From contig NZ_CP147407.1 of assembly GCF_037201815.1 (NCBI RefSeq), positions 2,612,723-2,676,722 on the forward strand: a DNA stretch of 64,000 nt. Reading direction: 5' to 3'. Source of the stretch: Metabacillus sp. FJAT-52054. GTDB taxonomy: Bacteria; Bacillota; Bacilli; Bacillales; Bacillaceae. Numbering within the stretch: position 1 is the first letter of the stretch; the number at the start of each line of letters is the position of its first letter. A model generated the notes under the pieces. It saw only the letters and a program-made list of their open reading frames with translations, was not told the origin of the DNA and searched no databases. This document shows, in pieces, positions 49,577-60,304 of this stretch. The translations under genes were made by a program, and so were the position numbers.

Positions 49577-49654
49577 TTAGCTGTAAACCGGCCAATGAGA
49601 TTTGATTACTTTATTCAATTGTTTTAGCTGATCCGCTTTAACAGTCATCGTCAT
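49577..49654 (-). CDS. Possible 25-residue peptide
   Basis: ATG 49654 follows AAGGAGGCCGGTTAAA. The peptide MTMTVKADQLKQLNKVIKSH ends WPVYS. A second ATG two codons on is also usable. The strong ribosome-binding site and the hairpin after the stop suggest a real short gene. No family recognised; it could be a second YrzI-type remnant, since it shares the MTxxVK-like start. Confidence 0.4.
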   Translation of the reverse strand: MTMTVKADQLKQLNKVIKSHWPVYS

Positions 49655-49800
49655 TTTAACCGGCCTCCTTAGAAATAATTTTAATTACATGGTAATTATA
49701 TCCACAACACACATGAAAGTAAACCAATTTTTTAACTTTTTTGAAAAATAAGCCAAATGCCTATAAAAAAAACGAATCGATTATACTGGACTTTTTAAAA

Positions 49801-49988
49801 CTTAGGCTCGCTTAAAGTCTGGTGCTGATTTTTAACGTCTATGATTGAAGCGGAAGGCGCTAGACTTCTGCTTAGAGCAGCGGGACAGGTGAGAGCCCGC
49901 AGTGGTGTAGCGAGGGGCATGCTCACCGCCCGACTAAGAATTAGCGAGCGCCTGCTAGCTGCAATCAACAACTACGTTTAACAGAGCT
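49801..49988 (-). repeat. MITE-like dispersed repeat, full copy D (inverted relative to B)
   Basis: Read on the minus strand it begins AGCTCTGTTAAACGTAGTTGTTGATTG, continues GGGCGGTGAGC and CTCTCACCTGTCCCGCTGCTC, and ends CAGCACCAGACTTTAAGCGAGCC, colinear with copy B over its full length. The copies differ at many positions, so neither insertion is recent. It lies next to the yrhC terminator. Confidence 0.8.
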
Positions 49989-49994
49989 AAAAAT

Positions 49995-50026
49995 TAAAAA
50001 ACAACCTGCAGAATCATCTGCAGGTT
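49995..50026 (-). terminator. Terminator of the yrrT-mtnN-mccA-mccB-yrhC operon
   Basis: AACCTGCAG-N6-CTGCAGGTT followed by GTTTTTTAATTTTT on the minus strand, overlapping the yrhC stop. Confidence 0.9.
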
Positions 50027-50246
50027 ATTCGGCTTCTTTTTGAAGTTTTTTATGAAAGGTAAGAGAAATGTTAAAACAAATAAGTGCGCCGGCCAGCATA
50101 AAGGCTGAGGCCCCCATCATGGTAGATTGCTCTGATACCTTGCCGGATTCAACAAATACTCCTATATAGAAAAATGTCCCTAACGCTAACAGGACGAACG
50201 CATAATTTTTGAAATCAAGAACTAAATCCTGCAACTGTTTCTTCAA
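50025..50246 (-). CDS. yrhC: YrhC family membrane protein
   Basis: 73 residues with two membrane helices (NYAFVLLALGTFFYIGVFV and MMGASAFMLAGALICFNISL), matching the B. subtilis YrhC layout and its position after mccB. Function is unknown; the operon suggests a link with sulfur metabolism. It ends at a strong terminator. Confidence 0.85.
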   Translation of the reverse strand: MKKQLQDLVLDFKNYAFVLLALGTFFYIGVFVESGKVSEQSTMMGASAFMLAGALICFNISLTFHKKLQKEAE

Positions 50247-50329
50247 GCTATATCACCTGCCAGAAAATGTTTTGACAATTACTAGGTTAACATAGTCTGG
50301 CAGGCTATCTCACTTGTAATATCAGGAAA

Positions 50330-52389
<2,060 letters not shown>

Positions 52390-52408
52390 CCAAACACCTT
52401 CTTTATGA

Positions 52409-52438
52409 CGCAGCAGGATGAAATCATTCTGCTGTGCG
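52409..52438 (-). other. Intercistronic hairpin between mtnN and mccA
   Basis: CGCACAGCAGAATGA and TCATCCTGCTGCG arms form an imperfect stem on the minus strand, five bases past the mtnN stop. No U-tract follows, so it is more likely a processing or stability stem than a terminator. Confidence 0.45.
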
Positions 52439-52443
52439 TTTAA

Positions 52444-53139
52444 TTATTTTAAGTTGCGGACAATGCGAAGAACATGCTCTGCTGAATGAAGACCCGCTTT
52501 TTCAAGGAATTGATCAAACGATAGATCTGATTCCTTGCCTGCAATATCCGATAGTGCACGGATGATGACAAACGGCACCTTGAATTGGTGGCAAACTTGA
52601 GCAATAGCTGCTGCTTCCATTTCTACGGCATACAGGTTATCAAATTTAGTGCGGATGTATTCAACCCGTTCAGGATCGTTCATAAAAGAATCACCTGTCG
52701 CAATCATTCCTGTAACCACTTGGATTCCTTCAATATTTTTGGCCTGTGCTTCCGCAATTTCCAAAAGCTTTGGATCTGGTAAATAAGCCGGAGGAAGTCC
52801 AGGCACCTGACCGTATTCGTATCCAAACGCTGTCACGTCCACATCGTGATGGCGAACCTCTGTCGAAACCACAACATCGCCAACATTTAACGATTGATGA
52901 AATCCGCCGGCAGATCCCGTATTGATTACATAATCAGGCTTATAGCGGTCAAGCAGAAGTGCTGTGCTTAAAGCAGCATTCACTTTTCCGATTCCTGATT
53001 TTAGAAGGACGATTTCTTTTCCTTCGAACATTCCTTCAGTAAATTCACTGCCTGCAATCAGCTCGCTGTTTTGACCTTCAAGCTTTTCTCTTAATATATT
53101 TACTTCTTCTTCCATTGCTCCAATAATAGCTATTTTCAT
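52444..53139 (-). CDS. mtnN: 5'-methylthioadenosine/S-adenosylhomocysteine nucleosidase
   Basis: Hydrolyses S-adenosylhomocysteine and methylthioadenosine to adenine plus the ribosyl thioether, feeding homocysteine formation. Catalytic glutamates in IGAMEEEV (near 12) and [12 protein letters not shown] (near 173), and aspartate in IRALSDIAG (near 197). The length of 231 is normal. It sits between the methyltransferase yrrT and mccA. Confidence 0.96.
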   Translation of the reverse strand: MKIAIIGAMEEEVNILREKLEGQNSELIAGSEFTEGMFEGKEIVLLKSGIGKVNAALSTALLLDRYKPDYVINTGSAGGFHQSLNVGDVVVSTEVRHHDVDVTAFGYEYGQVPGLPPAYLPDPKLLEIAEAQAKNIEGIQVVTGMIATGDSFMNDPERVEYIRTKFDNLYAVEMEAAAIAQVCHQFKVPFVIIRALSDIAGKESDLSFDQFLEKAGLHSAEHVLRIVRNLK

Positions 53140-53164
53140 TGTGACAACCCTCTTTACTCTAAAA

Positions 53165-53806
53165 TTACTGTTTTACTGCTTCCATAATCCATACGAATGG
53201 ATTCATTTGTGTAAAGGTTACATGGAATCCATGCTTTTCGTATATTGACTTCATCACAACATGGGTTGTGTAATATTCTGTCTCAAGATCCAGAGCGAGG
53301 CTTAAATACTGCCTTCTTCTCGATTCTTCAATCTTCTTTATATACGCATCCCGGTCAGTGAAAACAGTATCAGCAAAGATTATTTTACCACCTTTGGCAA
53401 GCATGCTTCCATAAATCCCGACGGCTTTATCTTTTTCTTCATCCGTAAGGTGATGAAAAGCATAAGTACTTACTATTGAATCAATCTGCTCTGCAGGCTT
53501 TGGGAAATCAAGAAAGTCTCCATCTGAAATGAAAATGTCTGCAGGCAGCTTTTCAATTGCCTTTTCTCTCATAGCATTCGAGGGTTCAATGCCATATACC
53601 TTTTTGCCCGCAGCGTGCAGAAGAGCTGTCAGGTTCCCGGTACCCAGTCCGAATTCCAATACGGAGGATCCCGATCTTTTTGTAACTTCTTCAAGAATAC
53701 CGCTGTAGTTTTGAAATACTTCTTTATATTCAACGTCATGTCCGCTGACGGTTGTATCATAATCAGAGGCCCATCCTTCAAACAACTCCAAAAATTCTCT
53801 GCCCAT
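53165..53806 (-). CDS. yrrT: YrrT, SAM-dependent methyltransferase
   Basis: Class I methyltransferase of unknown substrate, first in the yrrT-mtnN-mccA-mccB-yrhC operon. Motif [16 protein letters not shown] is near residue 47, [12 protein letters not shown] follows, and the [15 protein letters not shown] block is typical of the family. 213 residues. GGGAGCG precedes ATG 53806. Its product S-adenosylhomocysteine would be the substrate of the next gene. Confidence 0.92.
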   Translation of the reverse strand: MGREFLELFEGWASDYDTTVSGHDVEYKEVFQNYSGILEEVTKRSGSSVLEFGLGTGNLTALLHAAGKKVYGIEPSNAMREKAIEKLPADIFISDGDFLDFPKPAEQIDSIVSTYAFHHLTDEEKDKAVGIYGSMLAKGGKIIFADTVFTDRDAYIKKIEESRRRQYLSLALDLETEYYTTHVVMKSIYEKHGFHVTFTQMNPFVWIMEAVKQ

Positions 53807-53824
53807 GACGACACGCTCCCTTTG

Positions 53825-53880
53825 AAAACTTAATAATTCCTATGAGTATAGTATGAATTAAAATAAATAACTGTTCAAAG
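53825..53880 (-). promoter_or_regulatory. Promoter region of yrrT operon with CymR-like half-site
   Basis: On the minus strand TTGAAC, AT-rich sequence with CATACT/TATACT, then ATAGGAATTATTAAG. The GGAATTATTAAG part resembles sequences bound by CymR, the cysteine-metabolism repressor that controls this operon in B. subtilis. Promoter spacing is ambiguous. Confidence 0.35.
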
Positions 53881-53985
53881 ATTATCATATTCCTGCAGTA
53901 ACCTCAACCTAAAAGTTTTTGCCTATGCCGCTGCAGCAGTGTTTTTGGTAAACTGAGAGAGGAGAACAGAGGAGGCAGACATGGA

Positions 53986-54192
53986 ATGAATTTTCAGCTT
54001 GATTATCTTAAAGATAAAGTAGAATTTTTTGAAGCTTCGAGCATAAAAGATCTGGAAACAAAAATTGCCGAGCAGATTGACCATAATAAAGCCATTATGA
54101 TGGAGGTTCACTCGGTTACCCATCAAATGCATGTCCTTGAAGACGGGCGGAGATTTTACAGTGCCGTCGTTCATTTTAAAACGAACATGTAA
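53986..54192 (+). CDS. yrzA: YrzA, DUF2536 family protein
   Basis: 68-residue protein (MNFQLDYLKDKVEFFEASSI) of the DUF2536 type, with IDHNKAIMMEVHSVTHQMHV and a YSAVVHFKTNM end. GGAGG lies 10 bases upstream. It is soluble and of unknown function. It is encoded between yrrT and yrrS on the opposite strand as B. subtilis yrzA is, and shares a bidirectional terminator with yrrS. Confidence 0.88.
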   Translation: MNFQLDYLKDKVEFFEASSIKDLETKIAEQIDHNKAIMMEVHSVTHQMHVLEDGRRFYSAVVHFKTNM

Positions 54193-54204
54193 TTTCGCTT
54201 CCTG

Positions 54205-54244
54205 CAAAAAAGAACGCTGCCGTGAATCGGCAGCGTTCTTATCA
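54205..54244. terminator. Bidirectional terminator of yrzA and yrrS
   Basis: AAGAACGCTGCCG and CGGCAGCGTTCTT form a 13-bp perfect stem, with a T-run on the minus strand and T-rich sequence on the plus strand. Confidence 0.92.
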
Positions 54245-54859
54245 TTATTTCGGTTCAACTGTAAGGGGTTTCCATCCTTCATTTTCTATAAACTGAAGGG
54301 TTACTTCATATTTCTCATCCGAGTTCTTAGCAGAAACGGTTCCTTTTGCATCGTTCGGAGAACCATTATTTCCAATGAACCAGATCGTCATATTATCTTC
54401 CGGGATTCCAGTTGCTACACTCATCGCCTTGGTCATTTCCTGCCAATCCGCTGAGCCTTTATCATAAACTGTGGTATGTTCCCCTTTTTGTGAGGTACCG
54501 ACAGGCTCCCATTCGGAGCTTTTTGTTTCCTTGTCCGCTTCTGCTGCTTTGTCTTCCTCGCTCTGCTTATTGTCATCAGCAGGTTTGGCTTCTTCCTTAG
54601 ATGCCTCATCACCGGATGTATTTTGTGATTCTGTATCTTCTTTGTCTGTTTGCTCAGACGCAGTTTCTTCGCTTGTCTCTTCGCTTTGTGACTGCTGGTC
54701 AGAGATTTTGCTGCTGGAAGTCTGCTTCTTTTCGCCTCCAGTAATAAGCTGGTAGCCGACGGCCGCAATGAGAATGAGCACGACAGCGATCATGACATTC
54801 AATACGACATTAGTTTTTCTGCGCTTATCGCGGTTGCCATAGCGGGTTCTATTCATCAT
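54245..54859 (-). CDS. yrrS: YrrS, DUF1510 family membrane protein
   Basis: Start ATG 54859 (MMNRTRYGNRDKRRK; GAGGAG upstream). One membrane helix (about 20-38, VVLNVMIAVVLILIAAVGYQL) is followed by a low-complexity Ser/Glu/Asp/Lys-rich stretch of about 85 residues and a C-terminal domain (WQEMTKAMSVATGIPEDNMTIWFIGNNG) of the DUF1510 type. It is predicted extracytoplasmic. Encoded after pbpI as in B. subtilis, it may work with that penicillin-binding protein, though this is inference. Confidence 0.9.
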   Translation of the reverse strand: MMNRTRYGNRDKRRKTNVVLNVMIAVVLILIAAVGYQLITGGEKKQTSSSKISDQQSQSEETSEETASEQTDKEDTESQNTSGDEASKEEAKPADDNKQSEEDKAAEADKETKSSEWEPVGTSQKGEHTTVYDKGSADWQEMTKAMSVATGIPEDNMTIWFIGNNGSPNDAKGTVSAKNSDEKYEVTLQFIENEGWKPLTVEPK

Positions 54860-54937
54860 CTTCACTCCTCTTCCCACTTTCTTTCTGTACTATTCTATCA
54901 AAGGAGTATGAATCTAGCCAGTTTTGATTCAATAGAA

Positions 54938-56680
54938 TCATTTCAGGCCGGCCGCTATATCATAAAACACCTGATTTGCAGCAGCTTTGCTGGCAATTGT
55001 ATCAGCATCAACAACCACTAGAGCATACCTCGGGCTGTCTGATGGAAAATACCCGGCAAACCATTTATTGATCAGATTATGTCCTTCTGCGTCCTTTCTT
55101 CCTGTTTCTGCCGTACCTGATTTCCCGGACACTTCAAACGGCAGCGTCCTGAATCTAACTCCTGTGCCTTTTTCGTCAGATACCACCAGGCGGAGAAGCT
55201 TCTGGAGCTTTTGGACCGTATAATGATCAATGGATACGTTCGCAAGCTCTGAATTCGGAAAACGGTACATGGATATTCCATTTTTATACAAAATTTCCTC
55301 AGCCGTTTTCACTTCCATCCCTTTACCTCCTCTTGCAATCGTCGCCATCATATTCGCAATTGAAAGCGGAGTAACCTGGACATCTTTTTGACCAATGGCG
55401 GTTTGGGCAACGGCTTTAGGGGAGCCTTTGTCTCTGTTATCAGACCAGACAGTTCCCTGTTTTTCTTCTGGAAACTGCTTGAAGCCGCTGTAATGGAACA
55501 CTGTGCCCTGCCATCCCACAGGGTGGACTAACCCCATTTTTTCAGCAGTCGTTTCCATATAATCCGGCACCTTTTTTATAAGCTGATTGGAAAGGACGTT
55601 AAAGGTATAATTGCAGCTTCTTGAAAAACTTTGATCAAAGCTCAGAGAACCCAGCTGGCGGTCTTCTTCAGCGCCGCCGTATGGATTCAGATTGCAATTA
55701 TATCTGGCGGAGGGATGATCAAGCCCGTTCTCTATCGCTGCCGCAGCAGTCACAATTTTAAATATTGAGCCTGGCTTCATGCTCTCAAGCATATAGTTGC
55801 TTAAGCTTGAAGAGGACCCGTTCACATTGAGATCCGGCTTGCTCGCCATTGCCAGAAGGGAACTGGACTGGATATCTATTAGGACGGCTCCTCCTTTTTT
55901 GATGCCAGCCTGTGTAAGAGCTTTTTCCGTAAGCTGCTGCATGTCTGAATCGAGAGTAGTTTTAATTTTCACCGGATAGTGTGCGCTGGAATCGGCGATG
56001 TATTTGACGTTCACGCCAAAAAGAGGATTGTTATTCGCATCAACATGATACAGCAGCTTTGTCTCTGATTCCGGCAGCAAAAACGCATCAAAGGCCTTTT
56101 GCAGCCCCGCTGCGCCTATTTTCATAGTGAGCGGAAGCTTTTTATCAGGGTACCGCTTTTTCGCCGTCACAGGCATTTCAGCTGTATATCCAATGATGTG
56201 GGACGCTGATAATTCACTTGGCTTCTCTTGCACCATTACCCCATAAACACCAGGAAACTTAAATTCATTAATTTTTGTTAAATCAGATTGGGTAAGCTCC
56301 GCGCCATCCTTTTTTGACAAGATAACCGGTTTTTTTGCTCTGGAAACAAGGGAGTGAATAATTCCCTCTGACATCCCGGTTATGGAGGCAACTTTTTCGC
56401 TCGGCCAATTTAAGCTCTTAATAAACGGAAACAGCACAACGGATGGCTCAACCCCTGCAGAAAGCGGTTCACCCCTCCGATCGACAATGCTCCCCCTGCC
56501 ATCATCAATTAATACGGATTGCGTTCGCTGTTTCACGCTCTCTTCAATCAAATTGATATGATGGCTTCCGAACGATTCAGTCCGAAAAAGCTGGAGTTCA
56601 GCAAGTCTTGCTGTCAAAATCAGCAGAAAAATGGTGATTACCACGCAAACAGATACGATTCTTTTTTTAATTGCACGCAT
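54938..56680 (-). CDS. pbpI: Penicillin-binding protein PbpI (PBP4b, class B)
   Basis: Transpeptidase of class B. An N-terminal anchor (about 9-27) and a dimerisation/linker region are followed by the transpeptidase domain: SxxK in MKPGSIFKI, SxN in SCNYTFN and KTG in VSGKSGTAETG. In B. subtilis pbpI is sigma-F dependent and dispensable. 580 residues. ATG 56680 directly follows the T-run of the greA terminator, and its ribosome-binding site GAGGTGG lies within that terminator stem. Confidence 0.94.
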   Translation of the reverse strand: MRAIKKRIVSVCVVITIFLLILTARLAELQLFRTESFGSHHINLIEESVKQRTQSVLIDDGRGSIVDRRGEPLSAGVEPSVVLFPFIKSLNWPSEKVASITGMSEGIIHSLVSRAKKPVILSKKDGAELTQSDLTKINEFKFPGVYGVMVQEKPSELSASHIIGYTAEMPVTAKKRYPDKKLPLTMKIGAAGLQKAFDAFLLPESETKLLYHVDANNNPLFGVNVKYIADSSAHYPVKIKTTLDSDMQQLTEKALTQAGIKKGGAVLIDIQSSSLLAMASKPDLNVNGSSSSLSNYMLESMKPGSIFKIVTAAAAIENGLDHPSARYNCNLNPYGGAEEDRQLGSLSFDQSFSRSCNYTFNVLSNQLIKKVPDYMETTAEKMGLVHPVGWQGTVFHYSGFKQFPEEKQGTVWSDNRDKGSPKAVAQTAIGQKDVQVTPLSIANMMATIARGGKGMEVKTAEEILYKNGISMYRFPNSELANVSIDHYTVQKLQKLLRLVVSDEKGTGVRFRTLPFEVSGKSGTAETGRKDAEGHNLINKWFAGYFPSDSPRYALVVVDADTIASKAAANQVFYDIAAGLK

Positions 56681-56716
56681 AAAAAAACCACCTCGTCACC
56701 ATTGTCGACGAGGCGG
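56681..56716 (-). terminator. Terminator after greA that overlaps the pbpI ribosome-binding site
   Basis: CCGCCTCGTC and GACGAGGTGG pair around a nine-base loop, followed by TTTTTTT, whose last T touches the pbpI ATG. Confidence 0.88.
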
Positions 56717-56734
56717 TCATTCTTTAATCGGATC

Positions 56735-57211
56735 TTACTTAATTTTTACAATTTTAACCTGCATTTCACCGCCAGGCGTTTGCACAGTTACTTCATCGCC
56801 CACTTGTTTGCCAAGAAGACTTTTAGCGATTGGTGAGTCATTGGAAATCTTTCCTTCAAAAGGATCTGCTTCCGCACTTCCCACAATTGTGTAAGATTCT
56901 TCTTCCCCATTTGGAAGTTCCTGGAACGTAACGGTTTTGCCAAGCGCTACTGAATTTGAATTCGATGTATCCTCGACAATGATTTTCGCATTGCGGATCA
57001 TGTTTTCAAGCGTTGTAATTCTTCCTTCAACAAACGCCTGCTCTTCTTTAGCGGAATCATACTCGGAGTTTTCAGAAAGATCACCGAAACTGCGCGCAAT
57101 TTTAATCCGCTCGACTACTTCTTTACGACGTACAGTTTTCATGTACTCCAATTCTTGTTCGAGCTTTTCTTTTCCTTCTTTCGTCATCGGAAATTCTTTC
57201 TCTACTGCCAT
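56735..57211 (-). CDS. greA: Transcription elongation factor GreA
   Basis: Rescues backtracked RNA polymerase by stimulating transcript cleavage. An N-terminal coiled coil with the acidic tip [15 protein letters not shown] (near 50) and a C-terminal FKBP-like domain with [27 protein letters not shown]. The length of 158 is normal. GGAGTGAG precedes ATG 57211. It lies after udk and that gene's terminator. Confidence 0.97.
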   Translation of the reverse strand: MAVEKEFPMTKEGKEKLEQELEYMKTVRRKEVVERIKIARSFGDLSENSEYDSAKEEQAFVEGRITTLENMIRNAKIIVEDTSNSNSVALGKTVTFQELPNGEEESYTIVGSAEADPFEGKISNDSPIAKSLLGKQVGDEVTVQTPGGEMQVKIVKIK

Positions 57212-57271
57212 CGATACTCACTCCTTCTGAAACAGCTGTCCCCCGAAATTTGGTATGTAAGACCTGTTAAT

Positions 57272-57306
57272 AATACAAGAGCGAGGGCAATCATGCCCTC
57301 ACACTC
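57272..57306 (-). terminator. Terminator of udk
   Basis: GAGTGTGAGGGCA and TGCCCTCGCTC pair around TGAT, followed by TTGTATTATT on the minus strand. It lies about 110 bases past the udk stop. Confidence 0.7.
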
Positions 57307-57417
57307 TTCTTTCATATCGAGAATTGGCGTTCAATCTGCCTGAGCGCGTCTTTTACATGAAACGTTTAACAATCTATACATAATATGGGCACAGTGCTCT
57401 ATATCTATGCTATGTTA

Positions 57418-58053
57418 TTACAAAATAGCGTTTTGTTCAAGAATTGTTTGAATTTTTGTTACCATTAAATCGATAGCCACGTGATTTTGGCCGCCTTCAG
57501 GGATGATAATATCTGCATAGCGCTTTGTAGGCTCGATGAACTGGTTATGCATCGGTCTTACAACGGACACATATTGTTCGATTACTGAGTCAATGGAACG
57601 TCCGCGTTCCTTGATGTCGCGGAGGATGCGCCGAATAATTCGAATGTCTGCGTCTGTATCCACATACATTTTAATATCCATAAGATCTCTCAGGCGTTCA
57701 TCTTCCAAAATGAGAATTCCTTCAAGAATGATGACATCCTTCGGTTCGACCTCGATGATTTCCTCAGATCTTGTATGAATTTTATAATCATACACCGGTT
57801 TTTCGATCTTTTCATAATGGAGAAGCTTCTTCAAATGTTCAATCAGCAAATTGTTATCAAATGCCAAAGGATGATCATAGTTGGTGTTGAGGCGCTCTTC
57901 ATAAGGAAGATGACTTTGATCCTTGTAATAATAATCCTGTTCAAGCATCATAATGGAATGTCCTTTAAAATGCTCGTAAATCGCTTTCGTTACACTAGTT
58001 TTTCCTGATCCGGATCCTCCGGCAACCCCGATTACAATAGGTTTTTTTACCAT
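57418..58053 (-). CDS. udk: Uridine kinase
   Basis: Phosphorylates uridine and cytidine to UMP and CMP in salvage. The P-loop GGSGSGKT is at 12-19, with the YDHPLAFD nucleoside region and [15 protein letters not shown] (Walker B). 211 residues. It follows trhP2 by 5 bases and is the last gene of the trmR-trhP1-trhP2-udk series. Confidence 0.97.
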   Translation of the reverse strand: MVKKPIVIGVAGGSGSGKTSVTKAIYEHFKGHSIMMLEQDYYYKDQSHLPYEERLNTNYDHPLAFDNNLLIEHLKKLLHYEKIEKPVYDYKIHTRSEEIIEVEPKDVIILEGILILEDERLRDLMDIKMYVDTDADIRIIRRILRDIKERGRSIDSVIEQYVSVVRPMHNQFIEPTKRYADIIIPEGGQNHVAIDLMVTKIQTILEQNAIL

Positions 58054-58058
58054 TTATC

Positions 58059-59327
58059 CTAGAACCCCTTTCTCATCATGTTGTAAGGATAAACAGGCCG
58101 GTCCAATGTAAATGTCACCGTTTGAAGAGGATGGCGTGCAGCATCCAGTTCATTGCCTTTTTCATCGTATACCGCTTCAATCACAGTACGGAAATTCTCA
58201 AGCTCCGGTCCGAAAAATTCAACTTCATCTCCCGGCTTAAAATAGTTCCGCTGCTGGAGTGTTACCTTCTTGGTTTCAGGATCATAATCCAGCACCATTC
58301 CGACAAAATCGTATGCCGTCTTTTTCCCATGTATGCCAAACATTTGCTCTTTGTGACCCGGCACTCCTTCAAAAAATGCCGTTGCCGTATCTCGGTTCGC
58401 ACATTTATCAAGCTCTTCCAGCCATTCCTGCTGAATGACAAAATTGTCCGGATCTGCGCAATAGGCATCAATTACTTTGCGATACACGCTGACCACCGTT
58501 GCGATATAGTGAATGGATTTCATGCGGCCTTCAATTTTCAGGCTGTCAATGCCCATTTCAATCATTTTAGGGATAGACTCCACTAGTTTAAGATCTTTTG
58601 GACTCATGGCAAATGGAGAATCGCCATCCCCAAACAATGGAGTTTCCCGACCATCTTCCTGTTTGTAAAGATCATAATCCCAGCGGCAGGACTGGCAGCA
58701 GCCGCCGCGGTTTGAATCGCGGGCTGTCATATGATTTGAAAGAGTACAGCGTCCGGAGTAAGCGATGCACATCGCCCCGTGAATAAATGTTTCGATTTCA
58801 ATATCCACTTTTTCCTTCATTTCGCGGATTTCATCTCCGCTTGTTTCACGTGCCAAAACAACCCGTTCAAGACCTTCTTCCTTCCAAAACTGAACAGCCT
58901 TCCAGTTGGATAAGGATTGCTGGGTGCTCAGGTGAATTTCAAGCTTTGGCGCAGCTGTTTTACATGTCTCTATAATGAGCGGGTCAGCTACGATAATTCC
59001 TGTAACCCCTGCTTCTTCAAGTCCTTTTAGATAATCGGCAAGTCCGTCCATATTTTCATTGTGAGCAAAAATATTCGTTGTCACATAAATTTTGGCATTG
59101 TACTGATTGGCAAACTGTACGCCTTCTGCCATTTCTTCCTGTGAGAAATTATCGGCATTTGAACGAAGTCCATATTCGCGTCCGCCGATAAAAACGGCAT
59201 CTGCTCCATAACGGACAGCAATTTTTAATTTTTCCAGGTTTCCGGCCGGTGCCAGAAGCTCAGGCTTTTTAATTATGACCCGTTTTCCATCAACGATCTT
59301 GGAAATTGAATCTTTTAAGGCGTCCAT
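58059..59327 (-). CDS. trhP2: tRNA hydroxylation protein P2 (U32 peptidase family)
   Basis: U32 family protein (YrrO). With TrhP1 it hydroxylates wobble uridine 34 to 5-hydroxyuridine using a prephenate-dependent route. Start ATG 59327; 422 residues. The family signature IETFIHGAMCIAYSGRC and cysteines in RGGCCQSCRWDY (probable iron-sulfur ligands) are present. A C-terminal beta domain is visible (YFKPGDEVEFFGPE). Confidence 0.92.
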   Translation of the reverse strand: MDALKDSISKIVDGKRVIIKKPELLAPAGNLEKLKIAVRYGADAVFIGGREYGLRSNADNFSQEEMAEGVQFANQYNAKIYVTTNIFAHNENMDGLADYLKGLEEAGVTGIIVADPLIIETCKTAAPKLEIHLSTQQSLSNWKAVQFWKEEGLERVVLARETSGDEIREMKEKVDIEIETFIHGAMCIAYSGRCTLSNHMTARDSNRGGCCQSCRWDYDLYKQEDGRETPLFGDGDSPFAMSPKDLKLVESIPKMIEMGIDSLKIEGRMKSIHYIATVVSVYRKVIDAYCADPDNFVIQQEWLEELDKCANRDTATAFFEGVPGHKEQMFGIHGKKTAYDFVGMVLDYDPETKKVTLQQRNYFKPGDEVEFFGPELENFRTVIEAVYDEKGNELDAARHPLQTVTFTLDRPVYPYNMMRKGF

Positions 59328-59371
59328 CTGCGTGCCTCCCTATTTATTTTCATAGCTGAAAACGAGGTTTC

Positions 59372-60304
59372 TTAATAGACGGTTTCTTTAAAGAAGAATC
59401 CAGTATCCAGCGGACGGTGTACAGGCTGAATCTGCTTGATTTCTTCAAGAAGGGCGTCCCTCACCTCTTCATATTGGTCCCTTGCTTCGATGCAAAGGTC
59501 GATGGCTTTTCGATATTTTTTAGTTACTTCAATTATATAGTCACTCTTCTGGAGTATCCCGTCAATCTTGAAGGAATCCACTCCTGCATCGATGAGCTCC
59601 GGCAATTCATCAATGATGCACATATCATTTGGACTCATAATATGTGTGCCATTCTCATCTTCAAAAACAGGATATTTATTTTCCCGTTCTTTATCATGCA
59701 GCAACAGGCCGGTATCGACTTTGCTTTTATTCACAACTTCCATTTCTTTTCCCTGATACAAATAGTAGTTGCCTATAAGTGAGCGTTTGGATTGAAACAT
59801 GCACGTCATGCCGTGAACCTGAATTTCAATTTCAACCTCTGCATTTTCCTTTGTTTCCACTATTGCATCCATATTCAGCTCTCTTGCAAGCACGGCTCTT
59901 TTTGCACCTTTCCGGCCCCAGTAATTGCAAGTATACCAGTTCGTTGCTGTTGTTTCTGTATTCCAGTGAAGCTTCATTTCCGGTACCGTTTCACGTGCAA
60001 TCATTAAAACAGCCGGATCGCCAAATACAATCGCGTCAGCACCTGCATCTTGAAGAAACAGCATATAATCAGCTAATTCATCAATTTTGTCATTATGGAA
60101 AATGGCGTTCATAGCAGCGTATACTTTTACCCCTTTTTCATGGGCGATTCTGACCGCTTTTTTAAAATCTTCGCCTTTAAATTCACCTGCGAGACGAAGT
60201 CCGAATTTCTGTTCCCCAATAATAAATGCAGTTGCTCCCGCCTCAGCGAGCGGCTCCAAATCGTAAAGGCTTGAAGGCGTAACCAGCAATTCCGGTTTTT
60301 TCAT
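59372..60304 (-). CDS. trhP1: tRNA hydroxylation protein P1 (U32 peptidase family)
   Basis: U32 family protein (YrrN), partner of TrhP2, 310 residues. It starts MKKPELLVTPSSLYDLEPLAEAG and has the motif EIQVHGMTCMFQSKRSLIGNYY, but with fewer cysteines than TrhP2. Its start overlaps the trmR stop by 4 bases. The pairing with trhP2 and trmR is the basis for the function. Confidence 0.92.
   Translation of the reverse strand: MKKPELLVTPSSLYDLEPLAEAGATAFIIGEQKFGLRLAGEFKGEDFKKAVRIAHEKGVKVYAAMNAIFHNDKIDELADYMLFLQDAGADAIVFGDPAVLMIARETVPEMKLHWNTETTATNWYTCNYWGRKGAKRAVLARELNMDAIVETKENAEVEIEIQVHGMTCMFQSKRSLIGNYYLYQGKEMEVVNKSKVDTGLLLHDKERENKYPVFEDENGTHIMSPNDMCIIDELPELIDAGVDSFKIDGILQKSDYIIEVTKKYRKAIDLCIEARDQYEEVRDALLEEIKQIQPVHRPLDTGFFFKETVY

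Noticed and set aside
49801-49988. Repeat copy D considered as a structured regulatory RNA for yrhC
   Set aside because: It lies after the operon terminator, and copies of the same repeat occur at unrelated loci.
58122-58586. 154-codon plus-strand open frame opposite trhP2
   Set aside because: Antisense to a conserved U32-family gene, no ribosome-binding site, no recognisable domain.
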